NCBI GenBank assembly: GCA_947505055.1
Contig: CANNLO010000035.1
Span: 1-22,846 of the forward strand
Source: Methylococcaceae bacterium
GTDB taxonomy: Bacteria > Pseudomonadota > Gammaproteobacteria > Methylococcales > Methylomonadaceae
Direction: 5' to 3'
Length of the DNA: 22,846 nt
Under the pieces are notes generated by a model. The model saw only the letters and a list, made by a program, of their open reading frames with translations, ran no database searches and was not told where the DNA came from. Below are positions 16,084-22,846 of this stretch, piece by piece. Positions within the stretch are counted from its first letter, which is position 1, and every line of letters starts with the position of its first letter. Made by a program: the position numbers and the translations under genes.

Positions 16084-16538
16084 TTTAAAATCCTCGAAAT
16101 GTTTATATTATAGTTATTAATTATTTTATTCCCTTTCCTCAAAGGGAGCAGCTCAAAAAATTACTTTATCGTGCTGCTTTGTCGAAGTCAGTAACAAACG
16201 ACAGGTACTTTTTATCATGAGATAAGCGATAGTGTCAAAGCTATAAAGAAAAAAAAGATCTGAGTGATAAGAAGATTTAGTGATTAACTCATCGCTTGTG
16301 ATTTAATAAAAAACGCAATAAACAAGCTAAGTTATTGAATTAATTGTTTATATTTCACGGATAATCAGGTGGTATTTTAGGTAAAATCCTAATTAATGTG
16401 TGGGGCCATCTTCTTTTTTATTGCAAGAAAGAGCATGAGATCTCGGTCACAGATGCCGAACCTGAACCTAAGCTGAATATTTTAAGGAAAAATTATAAAA
16501 AACAACCTTAATGCAGTTTTTTATCACTGATTGATGTC
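16084..16538. other. 455-base intergenic region: leader and promoter of the small membrane protein gene, 3' flank of regA
   Basis: The left third holds a leader with two hairpins. One is CCCTTT-CCTC-AAAGGG (16131-16146). The other is AGCAGC (16147-16152) with GCTGCT (16173-16178). A minus-strand promoter candidate lies at 16211-16238. The right part shows overlapping short palindromes near 16374-16392 (ATTTTA-GG-TAAAAT) but no gene. After regA only a weak stem is seen (TTAAGG/CCTTAA, about 16482-16513). Confidence 0.5.
16211..16238 (-). promoter_or_regulatory. Promoter candidate for the small membrane protein gene
   Basis: On the minus strand there is a perfect -35 TTGACA (complement of 16233-16238), a 16-base spacer and a -10 GATAAA (complement of 16211-16216; four of six). 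The transcript would have a leader of about 120 bases that contains both hairpins. Confidence 0.5.
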
Positions 16539-17090
16539 TTATTCTTTGACTGGTTTTTTATCAAGTTTTCTTTGCAATGTGCGTCTGTGCATATTTAAAG
16601 CTCTGGCAGCGGCAGAAATATTTCCGTCATTCTGCATGAGTACTTTTTGTAGATGCTCCCATTCCAAGCGCTTTACTGACAGGGGATTTTTACTAATTGA
16701 TACCGATGAGTCTCCTTCATTTTTATGTAGCGCATTAGCAATTTCATCAGCGTTAGCTGGCTTGGTTAAATAATGGGTTGCTCCTAGTTTTATGGCTTCA
16801 ACGGCAGTAGCGATACTCGCAAAGCCGGTTAACATAACGCAAATGGTGTTGTCATCTAAAGAAATTAGTTTTTTCACAAGTTCCAGGCCGGATTCATTGC
16901 CAATACGTAAATCAATTACAGCGTATTCGGGTATGTGGCGTTCTGCAAAGGCAATTCCGGTTTTGACGTCATTAGCAACCAGTACCTCATAATTTCTCTT
17001 TTCTAATGCGCTCTTTAGAACCTTGCAAAACGTAATATCATCATCCACCAGCAACAACTGTGGCTTATCAATTTCCTGAGGTATCATCAT
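16539..17090 (-). CDS. regA: RegA/PrrA-type response regulator
   Basis: A DNA-binding response regulator of the redox-responsive RegB/RegA (PrrB/PrrA) system. The receiver domain (about 10-125) has acidic residues in LLLVDDD (12-18), phospho-acceptor D60 in AVIDLRIGNESGL, the conserved Thr in MLTGFAS (near 88) and the Lys in LTKPA (near 109). The Fis-type helix-turn-helix at the C-terminus (WEHLQKVL, then NISAAARALNMHRRTLQRKL) is the RegA hallmark. The 183 residues match the family. It overlaps the end of regB by 23 bases, so the two are translated from one message. ATG 17090 and the next ATG, 17087, are both possible starts. Confidence 0.93.
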   Translation of the reverse strand: MMIPQEIDKPQLLLVDDDITFCKVLKSALEKRNYEVLVANDVKTGIAFAERHIPEYAVIDLRIGNESGLELVKKLISLDDNTICVMLTGFASIATAVEAIKLGATHYLTKPANADEIANALHKNEGDSSVSISKNPLSVKRLEWEHLQKVLMQNDGNISAAARALNMHRRTLQRKLDKKPVKE

Positions 17091-18447
17091 TCTTCTCTGT
17101 GTTTAAAAGTGGCAGAGAGATTTCAACACTCGCCCCACCTGATTCATTATTAAAAAGTTTGATTTTCCCGCCCAATCGGTTAATTGTGGAATAAGCTAAA
17201 AATAAGCCCACGCCTAAGCCACGTTTTTTGCTGACAACGGGTTGTTTGCCGGCAAAATCGATCAATTCAGGTGGAAGACCCGACCCGAAATCCCTGATTC
17301 TGATAATGGCATGCTCCACATCCCAAGAGGCGTGAAACTCAATTCCTTTATCCGCTGGAGATGCTTCAGCGGCATTATTTAAAATATTGATTATTGAATG
17401 AGTCAATGTAAGTTCAGCAAGTATTTTGGCTTGCATTGCCACATTCGGATTAATAAAAAAATTTAACTTTGCAGTTGATTTATGAATACGCCACTGAGTG
17501 ATGACCTCATCAATATAATCGGTCAGAAGCATCGCGCTACCCGACTCAGCCCTCATTTCACCTGCAGATGCTGACATTACTGATAGCGCTGTTTTACAAC
17601 GGTCAACCTGTTGCTGCATGATCAACAGTTTTTCGTGCAAATCATGAAAACGATGGCTAGGGTAATCTTGTTCAAGCTCATGGGTCACTATAGCTATAGT
17701 GCCTAATGGCGTCCCCATATCGTGCGCTGCGCTGGCGGCTAAAGTTCCAAGGGCGACAACACGTTCATCTCTTAAAGCATTTTCTCGAGCCTCAGCCAGG
17801 TTTCGTTCCTGAGCCTTAAGTGTTTTGGCTAGCTCAACTACAAAAAATGCCACTAGCCCCGCGCTGAATACAAAGCCGAACCACATGCCAAAAATATGGA
17901 GATTAAAATAATGGCTGTCGTTCATGGCGTGAATATGCTGCATCAGCTCAAGATTTTTAGTGTCGGAATATAGCCTTTGCGGATCGGGCATGTGAGGTTC
18001 AATCGAGGGCAATGGCACATTATAAGCCATCAAAGCGGTATACATGGAGGTGGTTAAAATCACCATATACCAGGCATAAGATTGATGCAGCATGATTGCT
18101 GTAATGATGAGTGGTAACAAAAAGACCCAGGTGATTGGGTTTGACGCCCCACCAGTCAGATATAGCAGTGCGGTAATTGCAAAAACATCGATGACCAGTT
18201 GAGAAAAAATCTCCAGTTCAGTTACTGGATCTTCTGTTTCCAAGCGAATTGAAGTATATATATTAACAATACCTATAGACAATATGACGAGCCAGAGTTG
18301 CTGCTCAGGCAGGCGAATATTAAGTCCATATACAGAAAGTACAATCAGTATGACTTCGCTGAGTATCATCAGATTTCTGAGAATAAACAACCATCTCAGG
18401 TTTTGTCGTGCAGAAAACTCTGATCTTGGCGCGGCATGTGAGAGCAT
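17068..18447 (-). CDS. regB: RegB/PrrB-type redox sensor histidine kinase
   Basis: A membrane sensor kinase that phosphorylates RegA according to quinone or redox state. The N-terminal membrane domain (about 19-205) has six hydrophobic segments. The quinone-site motif is GGASNPI (99-105), where RegB usually has GGxxNPF. The H box AAHDMGTPLGT (240-250) carries H242. A Cys in QVDRCKTAL (C284), 42 residues on, corresponds to the redox Cys of RegB (His to Cys about 40). Then come the N box NILNNAAEAS (354-363), G1 DFGSGLP (386-392) and G2 GLGVGLFLA (410-418). Length 459 is normal. The start is ATG 18447. Its likely leader is antisense to the small plus-strand unit. Confidence 0.93.
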   Translation of the reverse strand: MLSHAAPRSEFSARQNLRWLFILRNLMILSEVILIVLSVYGLNIRLPEQQLWLVILSIGIVNIYTSIRLETEDPVTELEIFSQLVIDVFAITALLYLTGGASNPITWVFLLPLIITAIMLHQSYAWYMVILTTSMYTALMAYNVPLPSIEPHMPDPQRLYSDTKNLELMQHIHAMNDSHYFNLHIFGMWFGFVFSAGLVAFFVVELAKTLKAQERNLAEARENALRDERVVALGTLAASAAHDMGTPLGTIAIVTHELEQDYPSHRFHDLHEKLLIMQQQVDRCKTALSVMSASAGEMRAESGSAMLLTDYIDEVITQWRIHKSTAKLNFFINPNVAMQAKILAELTLTHSIINILNNAAEASPADKGIEFHASWDVEHAIIRIRDFGSGLPPELIDFAGKQPVVSKKRGLGVGLFLAYSTINRLGGKIKLFNNESGGASVEISLPLLNTEKNDDTSGN

Positions 18448-18476
18448 TTGAATAATTTAGGGTGGGTTGCAATAAT
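18448..18476 (+). promoter_or_regulatory. Promoter candidate for the 35-codon plus-strand ORF
   Basis: TTGAAT (18448-18453; four of six), a 17-base spacer, then AATAAT (18471-18476; five of six). The predicted start near 18483 would leave a leader of about 30 bases carrying the GGAGGG ribosome site. Confidence 0.45.
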
Positions 18477-18513
18477 AGCCTGAAACTCGATCAAGCTGAT
18501 GGAGGGATTTTGA

Positions 18514-18621
18514 ATGAAAATCAAAGCTTACACAACTGCGACAATATGCCACATTTTATATGCTCTTGGTTGTTGGTATTATAAACCAACTTTTAAGGGT
18601 CTAGCAGGGCCCCATAGCTGA
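18514..18621 (+). CDS. Candidate 35-residue small protein between regB and msrA
   Basis: ATG 18514 is preceded by GGAGGG (18501-18506) at the ideal seven-base spacing, and an in-frame TGA directly before it makes it the only start. The 35 codons begin MKIKAYTTATICHILYALGC and end at TGA 18619-18621. The product has a basic N-terminus, a moderately hydrophobic, aromatic middle (about 8-23) with C12, H13 and C20, and a polar tail ending GPHS. A plus-strand promoter candidate lies upstream and a canonical terminator 34 bases downstream, although both neighbouring genes are on the minus strand. No family is recognised. It could be a small membrane protein or a dual-function RNA, but a chance ORF is possible. 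Confidence 0.5.
   Translation: MKIKAYTTATICHILYALGCWYYKPTFKGLAGPHS
18572..18590. promoter_or_regulatory. Palindrome with embedded TATAAT (possible regB promoter/operator)
   Basis: GTTGGT (18572-18577) and ACCAAC (18585-18590) flank seven bases. On the minus strand the interior contains a perfect TATAAT (complement of 18578-18583). No good -35 exists at 16-18 bases. This suggests an activator-dependent or repressed minus-strand promoter for regB, inside the small plus-strand ORF. Confidence 0.4.
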
Positions 18622-18654
18622 AAAGTTGCGCAGTATCCTTCCTAAATATTCTAT

Positions 18655-18683
18655 AAGGCGGTTTTTTAAACCGCCTTTTTTTT
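18655..18683 (+). terminator. Intrinsic terminator of a plus-strand transcript
   Basis: AAGGCGGTTT (18655-18664) pairs perfectly with AAACCGCCTT (18668-18677) around three bases and runs into a T tract to 18683. The U tract is on the plus strand only. In the minus direction (after msrA) the stem is followed by ATAGAATATTT, a poor tail. It may still act weakly for msrA. Confidence 0.85.
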
Positions 18684-18693
18684 GTCTTTTATT

Positions 18694-19326
18694 TTAAAAA
18701 TCTACCCCTAACCCACCTAAACCACAGTATCCCATTGGATTTTTTGCCAGGTATTGCTGATGCATTTCTTCGGCATAATAAAACTCGGTTGCCGGAATTA
18801 TCTCCGTAGTTATTGGCTGATTAAAGCCTGCCTTAATCAATTGCTGATGGTAGTGTTCTTTTGATTCAAGCGCGTCATTATATTGCTCTTGGTTATAGAA
18901 ATAAATTCCGGAGCGGTATTGGGTACCCTTGTCATTGCCTTGCGCCATGCCTTGGGTCGGATTATGAGATTGCCAAAAAAGTTGGAGTAATTTTTTGTAC
19001 GAAACAATTGCCGGGTCGTAAACGACAAAGACAACTTCATTATGCCCGGTTAAACCGGTGCATAATTCTTCGTAAGTCGGATTAGGCGTATAACCTCCGA
19101 TATAACCGACTGCGGTGCTATAAACACCTTCACATTGCCAGAACTTTCTTTCCGCTCCCCAGAAACAGCCCAAGCCAAATATAGCTTGCTCCAGATTTTC
19201 AGGAAAAGGCGCCAAGAGCGTATTGCCTGTTACATAATGCCGGTTTGTTACCGGCATTGGCGTATGTCGACCAGGCAGAGCTTCTTTAGGGGAAGGTAAG
19301 GTCAATTTTTTAGATGAAAAAAGCAT
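18694..19326 (-). CDS. msrA: MsrA, peptide methionine-S-sulfoxide reductase
   Basis: It repairs the S form of methionine sulfoxide in proteins, with thioredoxin as reductant. The active-site motif [11 protein letters not shown] gives catalytic C54. The C-terminal [15 protein letters not shown] supplies the resolving C201. E. coli MsrA has a further Cys eight residues later, which is absent here (GVDF in place of GVCL), so the relay uses two Cys. The N-terminal extension ([15 protein letters not shown]) matches the long E. coli-type MsrA, supporting ATG 19326. Length is 210. It is divergent from hslO across 92 bases that should hold both promoters. Confidence 0.96.
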   Translation of the reverse strand: MLFSSKKLTLPSPKEALPGRHTPMPVTNRHYVTGNTLLAPFPENLEQAIFGLGCFWGAERKFWQCEGVYSTAVGYIGGYTPNPTYEELCTGLTGHNEVVFVVYDPAIVSYKKLLQLFWQSHNPTQGMAQGNDKGTQYRSGIYFYNQEQYNDALESKEHYHQQLIKAGFNQPITTEIIPATEFYYAEEMHQQYLAKNPMGYCGLGGLGVDF

Positions 19327-19418
19327 GGTCTGTGGTATTTTTATATAGCTGAAATAAAAGAGATTATGATCTTCATCATCGTGAAATCATAAATTTTATA
19401 ACTTTTAACTGGAAACAC

Positions 19419-20288
19419 ATGATAGAGCAAGATTTATTACGCCGTTTTTTATTTGAAGAGCTTGGCGTTCGTGGTGAATGGGTCAAATTAACTTCCAGCT
19501 GGCAAGCGGCAAAAGTTCATCAGCGTGGCTCAGAAAACATCCAGCAACAGTTGGGACAGGCGCTGGCGGCTGTCGTTATGTTGTCGGCTGGCGTTAAGTT
19601 CAATGGTTCGATGATTCTTCAGGCTCAAGGTGATGGTGATATTAAAACCTTGGTTGCGCAGGCAACCGATCAGCAAAAAATAAGAGGCTTGGTAAGAGGT
19701 AAAGAAAATGTTGTTGCGGGGTCTTTAGAGGATATGTATGGGCAGGGTCGACTGGTTTTAACCATAGAGTCAGGATCAGGTTCACCTTATCAGGGAATCG
19801 TTCCGCTCCAGGGTGATAATTTGGCGGCTGCACTGGAAACTTATTTTAGTCAATCGGAGCAGCTTAAAACTCGCTTATGGCTCTTTGCCAATGAAACCCA
19901 GGCTGTTGGATTGTTATTGCAGGAGTTACCAGTGCAGGAGGGCTATGAAGCTGATTGGGAACATATCGAGATCCTGGCAAACACTGTCACTGAGCAGGAG
20001 TTGTTTGATCTGGATTGTGAGCAATTATTATATCTCTTGTTCAATCAGGAAAAAGTCAGGGTGTTTGACCCGGAACCGGTCGAATATAATTGTGCATGCT
20101 CCCGCACAAACATTGAAAAAATGTTATTTGCCATGGGAAAGGATGAATTGGAAGCTATTTTGGTTGAGCGGGGCGTCATTGAAATAAACTGTGAGTTTTG
20201 TAACGAACATTACCGTTTTGATAAAATTGATGTAGAGAATATTCTGGTCCAGAAAAACCTTATCAATAACTCCAACACTCGGCATTAG
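19419..20288 (+). CDS. hslO: HslO (Hsp33), redox-activated holdase chaperone
   Basis: A cytoplasmic chaperone switched on when oxidants release zinc and form disulfides. The zinc site is C225-A-C227 and C258-E-F-C261, the full CxC...CxxC set. The N-terminal domain has WQAAKVHQ and GSMILQAQGDGDIKTLVAQA, and the middle GQGRLVLTIESG. The 289 residues are typical. ATG 19419 has a weak GGAA site. A lipoprotein gene follows seven bases after the stop and is probably co-transcribed. Confidence 0.96.
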   Translation: MIEQDLLRRFLFEELGVRGEWVKLTSSWQAAKVHQRGSENIQQQLGQALAAVVMLSAGVKFNGSMILQAQGDGDIKTLVAQATDQQKIRGLVRGKENVVAGSLEDMYGQGRLVLTIESGSGSPYQGIVPLQGDNLAAALETYFSQSEQLKTRLWLFANETQAVGLLLQELPVQEGYEADWEHIEILANTVTEQELFDLDCEQLLYLLFNQEKVRVFDPEPVEYNCACSRTNIEKMLFAMGKDELEAILVERGVIEINCEFCNEHYRFDKIDVENILVQKNLINNSNTRH

Positions 20289-20295
20289 AAAAATC

Positions 20296-21072
20296 ATGCA
20301 AACCGGAATTATTAAGCCTAGTCTTCGAATTTTATTTTTACTGTTTGTAACGTGCTCTTTATCGGGGTGTATGTATTGGATTCGGGCTTATCAAGTTTAT
20401 TTGCAGATGGATGACTTTGATCGTCATTTTGCCATTCTGTCCAGTGACGAATTTACTCTTCGCTTCAAGGACCCAATTCTTTACAGTCAGGATTTTGTTT
20501 CCCTGTCGCGTCTCTATGCGAGTCAAGATGACCTGACTGCGGACGGTAGACGATGGCGATACTGGTTTAGGAAGGTTGATGGGAACAATAAATTAATCCA
20601 GCCTGAAGTTAAATTTTATTCGGATTTAAATTTTAATAAAGAAAATCGGTTGATTGCCTGGTCATTTTCGTCATTGTTTTTGGCCATTGCGCCACCCAAG
20701 TTTCTGGAGGTTTCGTTGCGCTCCATTGGTGGGGCGGAAATAGACAAAGAAAAACAACAGCTTAAGGCGAATACAGCTTTATTGGGAAAAATATCAGATG
20801 CATTGCCCAAAAAATCGGCGATTCTCGCACAACTGGGCGAACCTTTTGAAATTCAGGATGAGCCTGACCAGGAAGTGTATGTCTACCGATTCCTTTTGGA
20901 AACAAATCATATAGATCCCGGCTATGAGGATCGGGCCTTAAATGAAGTTAAGATTACCTTTGACAAGAAAAATCAGGAGCTTATTAAAATGGGCGGGCGC
21001 TTTGCTGGTCTAAAGGTTTCAATTGATTATCGTAATCTTCAGAGTGAAACGCCTGATTTATCAAGTCGATAA
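20296..21072 (+). CDS. Putative lipoprotein, unknown function
   Basis: A 258-residue product with a lipoprotein signal: basic start, hydrophobic run LRILFLLFVTC and lipobox LSGC with C25 as the lipidated residue. The residues after C25 (MYWIRAY) are not Asp at +2, so outer-membrane sorting is expected. The rest is soluble, with many strands and charged turns and no family I recognise. It lies seven bases after hslO with no ribosome site of its own, so translation is probably coupled. A terminator follows within seven bases of the stop. Confidence 0.8.
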   Translation: MQTGIIKPSLRILFLLFVTCSLSGCMYWIRAYQVYLQMDDFDRHFAILSSDEFTLRFKDPILYSQDFVSLSRLYASQDDLTADGRRWRYWFRKVDGNNKLIQPEVKFYSDLNFNKENRLIAWSFSSLFLAIAPPKFLEVSLRSIGGAEIDKEKQQLKANTALLGKISDALPKKSAILAQLGEPFEIQDEPDQEVYVYRFLLETNHIDPGYEDRALNEVKITFDKKNQELIKMGGRFAGLKVSIDYRNLQSETPDLSSR

Positions 21073-21078
21073 GCATAA

Positions 21079-21108
21079 AAAAGGCTTAGACAAATGTCTA
21101 AGCCTTTT
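21079..21108. terminator. Bidirectional terminator between the lipoprotein and peroxiredoxin genes
   Basis: AAAAGGCTTAGAC (21079-21091) pairs perfectly with GTCTAAGCCTTTT (21096-21108) around AAAT. A and T runs on both sides give U tracts in both directions, so it ends both converging genes. Confidence 0.92.
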
Positions 21109-21133
21109 GGTTCAGAACGCCAGGCGTTTTGAT

Positions 21134-21739
21134 TTATAGCTTATCAGCGTTTTTATCAAGATACTCTGCAACACCTGCCGGGCTTGCATTCATGCCTGCA
21201 TCGCCTTTGTTCCAGCCAGCTGGGCATACTTCGCCGTGCTCTTCGTGGAATTGTAGGGCGTCAATCATGCGTAACAATTCGTCCATGTCACGACCTAAAG
21301 GCAGATCGTTAACAACTTGATGACGGACTTTACCAGCGCGGTCTATAAGGAAAGTACCACGATAAGCAACAGCAGGAACATCTGCTTCTACATCATAATC
21401 TTTGCAAATAGAGTGAGAAATATCTGCAGCCATGGTATAACGTACTTGGCCAATACCGCCTTGATTGATAGGCGTATTTCGCCATGCGTTATGAGTAAAA
21501 TGAGAGTCTATAGAAACGGCAATCACTTCAACATTTCGGCTTTTAAATTCATCCATACGGTGATCTAAGGCGATCAGCTCACTTGGACATACAAAGGTAA
21601 AATCTAGCGGGTAGAAAAATACAACCGCATATTTTCCGTTTGTGGCCTCAGAAAAGCTGAATGAATCTACTATTTGACCATTGCCCAAAACAGCTGGAAC
21701 TGTAAAATCAGGTGCTTGTTTACCGACTAATACGCTCAT
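21134..21739 (-). CDS. Typical 2-Cys peroxiredoxin
   Basis: A thiol peroxidase of the Prx1/AhpC family that reduces hydrogen peroxide and organic peroxides. Peroxidatic C51 is in DFTFVCPSE and resolving C172 in HGEVCPAGW. It has GGIGQVRY, and the C-terminus ends in a helix with AEYLDKN. GG[LVI]G with a C-terminal YF marks oxidation-sensitive peroxiredoxins; here the second motif is YL, an intermediate case. Length is 201. GGAGA, seven bases before ATG, supports the start. The gene stands alone. I find no clear OxyR site. Confidence 0.95.
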   Translation of the reverse strand: MSVLVGKQAPDFTVPAVLGNGQIVDSFSFSEATNGKYAVVFFYPLDFTFVCPSELIALDHRMDEFKSRNVEVIAVSIDSHFTHNAWRNTPINQGGIGQVRYTMAADISHSICKDYDVEADVPAVAYRGTFLIDRAGKVRHQVVNDLPLGRDMDELLRMIDALQFHEEHGEVCPAGWNKGDAGMNASPAGVAEYLDKNADKL

Positions 21740-22012
21740 TGATTGTCTCCAATAATATATTTAAAAAACAAAAGATTGTGATCTTGGTGTTAGCCATTTA
21801 AAGTAGTGGCCTGGATGAATTGTACACCAGATTGGTTGGTAATTGGAGTGTGTTGTTATTTTCAGCTTGATTTAATTTTTTTGTTAGGCATAATTTGTCG
21901 TCAATAGCTTACAAAAACTCAAAAGATTCATTCCAATTAGGTATATTTGAAGCTAGTCGGCCTATCTTGGCTGTTAAATTTAATTGGCTTTTCGTTTGAT
22001 GAGGTTTTTATT

Positions 22013-22528
22013 ATGGCAAAAAATAAACATATTACCGAGCCCGATGTTTTCGGTTATCAGGTTCGTATCGTAAGGCGCGGCAAAGAAAGTAGCCGTTATT
22101 TTTCACATAAATTGTGGGGCAACAAAGGCAAATCCTTAAAGGCAGCCCTTACTTGGCGTGATCAAATGCTGATTGTGCTTAAGGGAAGCAAAACCAGGTT
22201 CCTTAAACCGCCTAAAAATAAAACGACTACCGGTGTCACCGGAGTTTCCAGAACCATCAAGTACGACCATCGTAAAGACAAGAGTTATCTTTGTTACACG
22301 GTTTTTTGGGTCAATAACTGTAAATCAAGGAATAAAACTTTTCAGGTTGGCAATGTTGATAAGGTTACGGCAGATGATGAGTTACATGCATTCCGTACGG
22401 CCAAACTGTTCAGAAGTTGTTATGAATTTTCTATCGACAACGATCTTGAGTTTTATGACGATAAATTTATTGGCTGGAAGAAAACGCGGTTATACGAGAA
22501 CGAGCATTTAAACCCGGTCGCTGTTTAA
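22013..22528 (+). CDS. AP2-like DNA-binding-domain protein, unknown role
   Basis: A 171-residue basic protein. An in-frame TTG at 21947 would add 22 residues, but ATG 22013, with GAGG about eight bases upstream, is the natural start. The middle (about 73-130) has TGVTGVSRTIKYDH, SYLCYTVFW, KTFQVG and then ELHAFRTAKLFR. This is the strand-strand-strand-helix layout of AP2 domains (G-V-x-G-V, W-x-A, F, then a helix rich in A). The N-terminal part (GYQVRIVRRGKESSRYF) repeats a similar strand pattern and may be a second, weaker copy or an integrase-arm-like domain. Bacterial AP2 proteins are often linked to mobile DNA, but no element is visible here. The assignment is tentative. Confidence 0.6.
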   Translation: MAKNKHITEPDVFGYQVRIVRRGKESSRYFSHKLWGNKGKSLKAALTWRDQMLIVLKGSKTRFLKPPKNKTTTGVTGVSRTIKYDHRKDKSYLCYTVFWVNNCKSRNKTFQVGNVDKVTADDELHAFRTAKLFRSCYEFSIDNDLEFYDDKFIGWKKTRLYENEHLNPVAV

Positions 22529-22580
22529 ATTCAAAATTTTACGTTTATGGTTGATCTGTTGTTTTTAACCAAAGTAATTT

Positions 22581-22619
22581 AAAAACCACGAAGAAATCAT
22601 TATTCTTCGTGGTTTTTTT
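22581..22619. terminator. Bidirectional terminator between the AP2-like gene and exbD
   Basis: CCACGAAGAA (22586-22595) pairs perfectly with TTCTTCGTGG (22603-22612) around seven bases. It is flanked by A5 on the left and T7 on the right, so it works in both directions. Confidence 0.93.
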
Positions 22620-22621
22620 GA

Positions 22622-22846
22622 CTATTGTTTAATGGTTACGAATGCTATTTTGGCGATGCCTGCGTGTTGAACCGAGGCCATTACCTCAGCAACCTTTGAA
22701 TAAACAACATCCTGATCTGCATACAAATGCAGGCCAATTTCAGGATTTCTTTGCAGCTCGCCCTTTAATGCTGTTTCTAGGGCTTCAAGGCTTACAATCG
22801 GTAATTTATTCAGCGTAATAACACCTTGCGCATCAATACCCAGTTG
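22622..22846 (-). CDS. exbD: ExbD/TolR-family biopolymer transport protein, C-terminal part
   Basis: The frame enters from the right edge and ends at TAG (complement of 22622-22624), giving 74 residues. GVITLNKLPIVSLEALETAL, LHLYADQDVVYSKVAEVMAS, HAGIAKIAFVTIKQ are typical of the periplasmic domain of ExbD/TolR. These proteins harness the proton gradient with ExbB/TolQ to energise TonB receptors or the Tol system. ExbD is slightly preferred over TolR. The membrane anchor and any exbB neighbour are outside the window. Confidence 0.9.
   Translation of the reverse strand, partial: QLGIDAQGVITLNKLPIVSLEALETALKGELQRNPEIGLHLYADQDVVYSKVAEVMASVQHAGIAKIAFVTIKQ

Noticed and set aside
16480..16535. Terminator after regA
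   Set aside because: Only a six-base stem with an 18-base loop is visible; A and T runs alone are not enough.
21947..22012. TTG-initiated extension of the AP2-like ORF
   Set aside because: It has a rare start and no ribosome site, while ATG 22013 has GAGG at suitable spacing.
1..22846. tRNA, rRNA, CRISPR arrays, complete insertion sequences
   Set aside because: I saw no tRNA T-loop and acceptor combination, no regularly spaced repeats and no transposase motifs.

Overview
The window is ordinary chromosomal DNA of a moderately AT-leaning gammaproteobacterium. The best guess, made from remembered family resemblance, is a methanotroph-type lineage (Methylococcales). Grounds are the long-form PstC/PstA permeases, a RegB/RegA redox pair, Rep, YifB, UbiK and HslO. 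No methane-oxidation gene lies in the window, so the lineage is an inference. I see no rRNA, tRNA, CRISPR array, prophage or intact insertion sequence.

Layout. (1) 1-7250: phosphate block. A CHAD-like gene start runs off the left edge on the minus strand. Then come a Pho-box promoter, pstS, a strong intergenic terminator, and pstC-pstA-pstB-phoU in tight coupling, closed by a bidirectional terminator. (2) 7253-12581: housekeeping genes. These are a beta-hydroxyacid dehydrogenase (minus), ubiK, yifB/comM, a small RelE/ParE-type toxin-antitoxin pair whose toxin looks internally shortened, and rep. (3) 12582-14997: an unexplained long inverted repeat, then a minus-strand set of tetR, a DUF4242 protein and an exported beta-propeller protein, with an operator-like palindrome just upstream of tetR. 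(4) 15060-16538: trmL, two mostly non-coding stretches and a 66-residue membrane protein with its own promoter, structured leader and terminator. (5) 16539-21739: redox and stress genes. These are regB-regA, msrA, hslO with a lipoprotein gene, and a 2-Cys peroxiredoxin. Between regB and msrA on the plus strand lies a short unit with promoter, Shine-Dalgarno, 35-codon ORF and terminator. (6) 22013-22846: an AP2-like DNA-binding-domain protein and the C-terminus of an ExbD/TolR protein running off the right edge.

How the genes fit together. PstS captures periplasmic phosphate, PstC/PstA form the channel, PstB supplies ATP hydrolysis and PhoU links uptake to PhoR/PhoB signalling. The Pho box explains induction at low phosphate. 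The pstS-pstC terminator should make the binding protein more abundant than the permease. RegB/RegA senses the quinone or redox state. MsrA, Hsp33 and peroxiredoxin repair, protect from or remove oxidants, so the right half has a redox-homeostasis flavour, although the genes are separate transcription units. The tetR/DUF4242/propeller set looks like a self-regulated accessory response, possibly to reactive electrophiles. The most novel items are the 35-codon plus-strand unit beside regB, the tetR cluster, the shortened toxin and the inverted repeat after rep.
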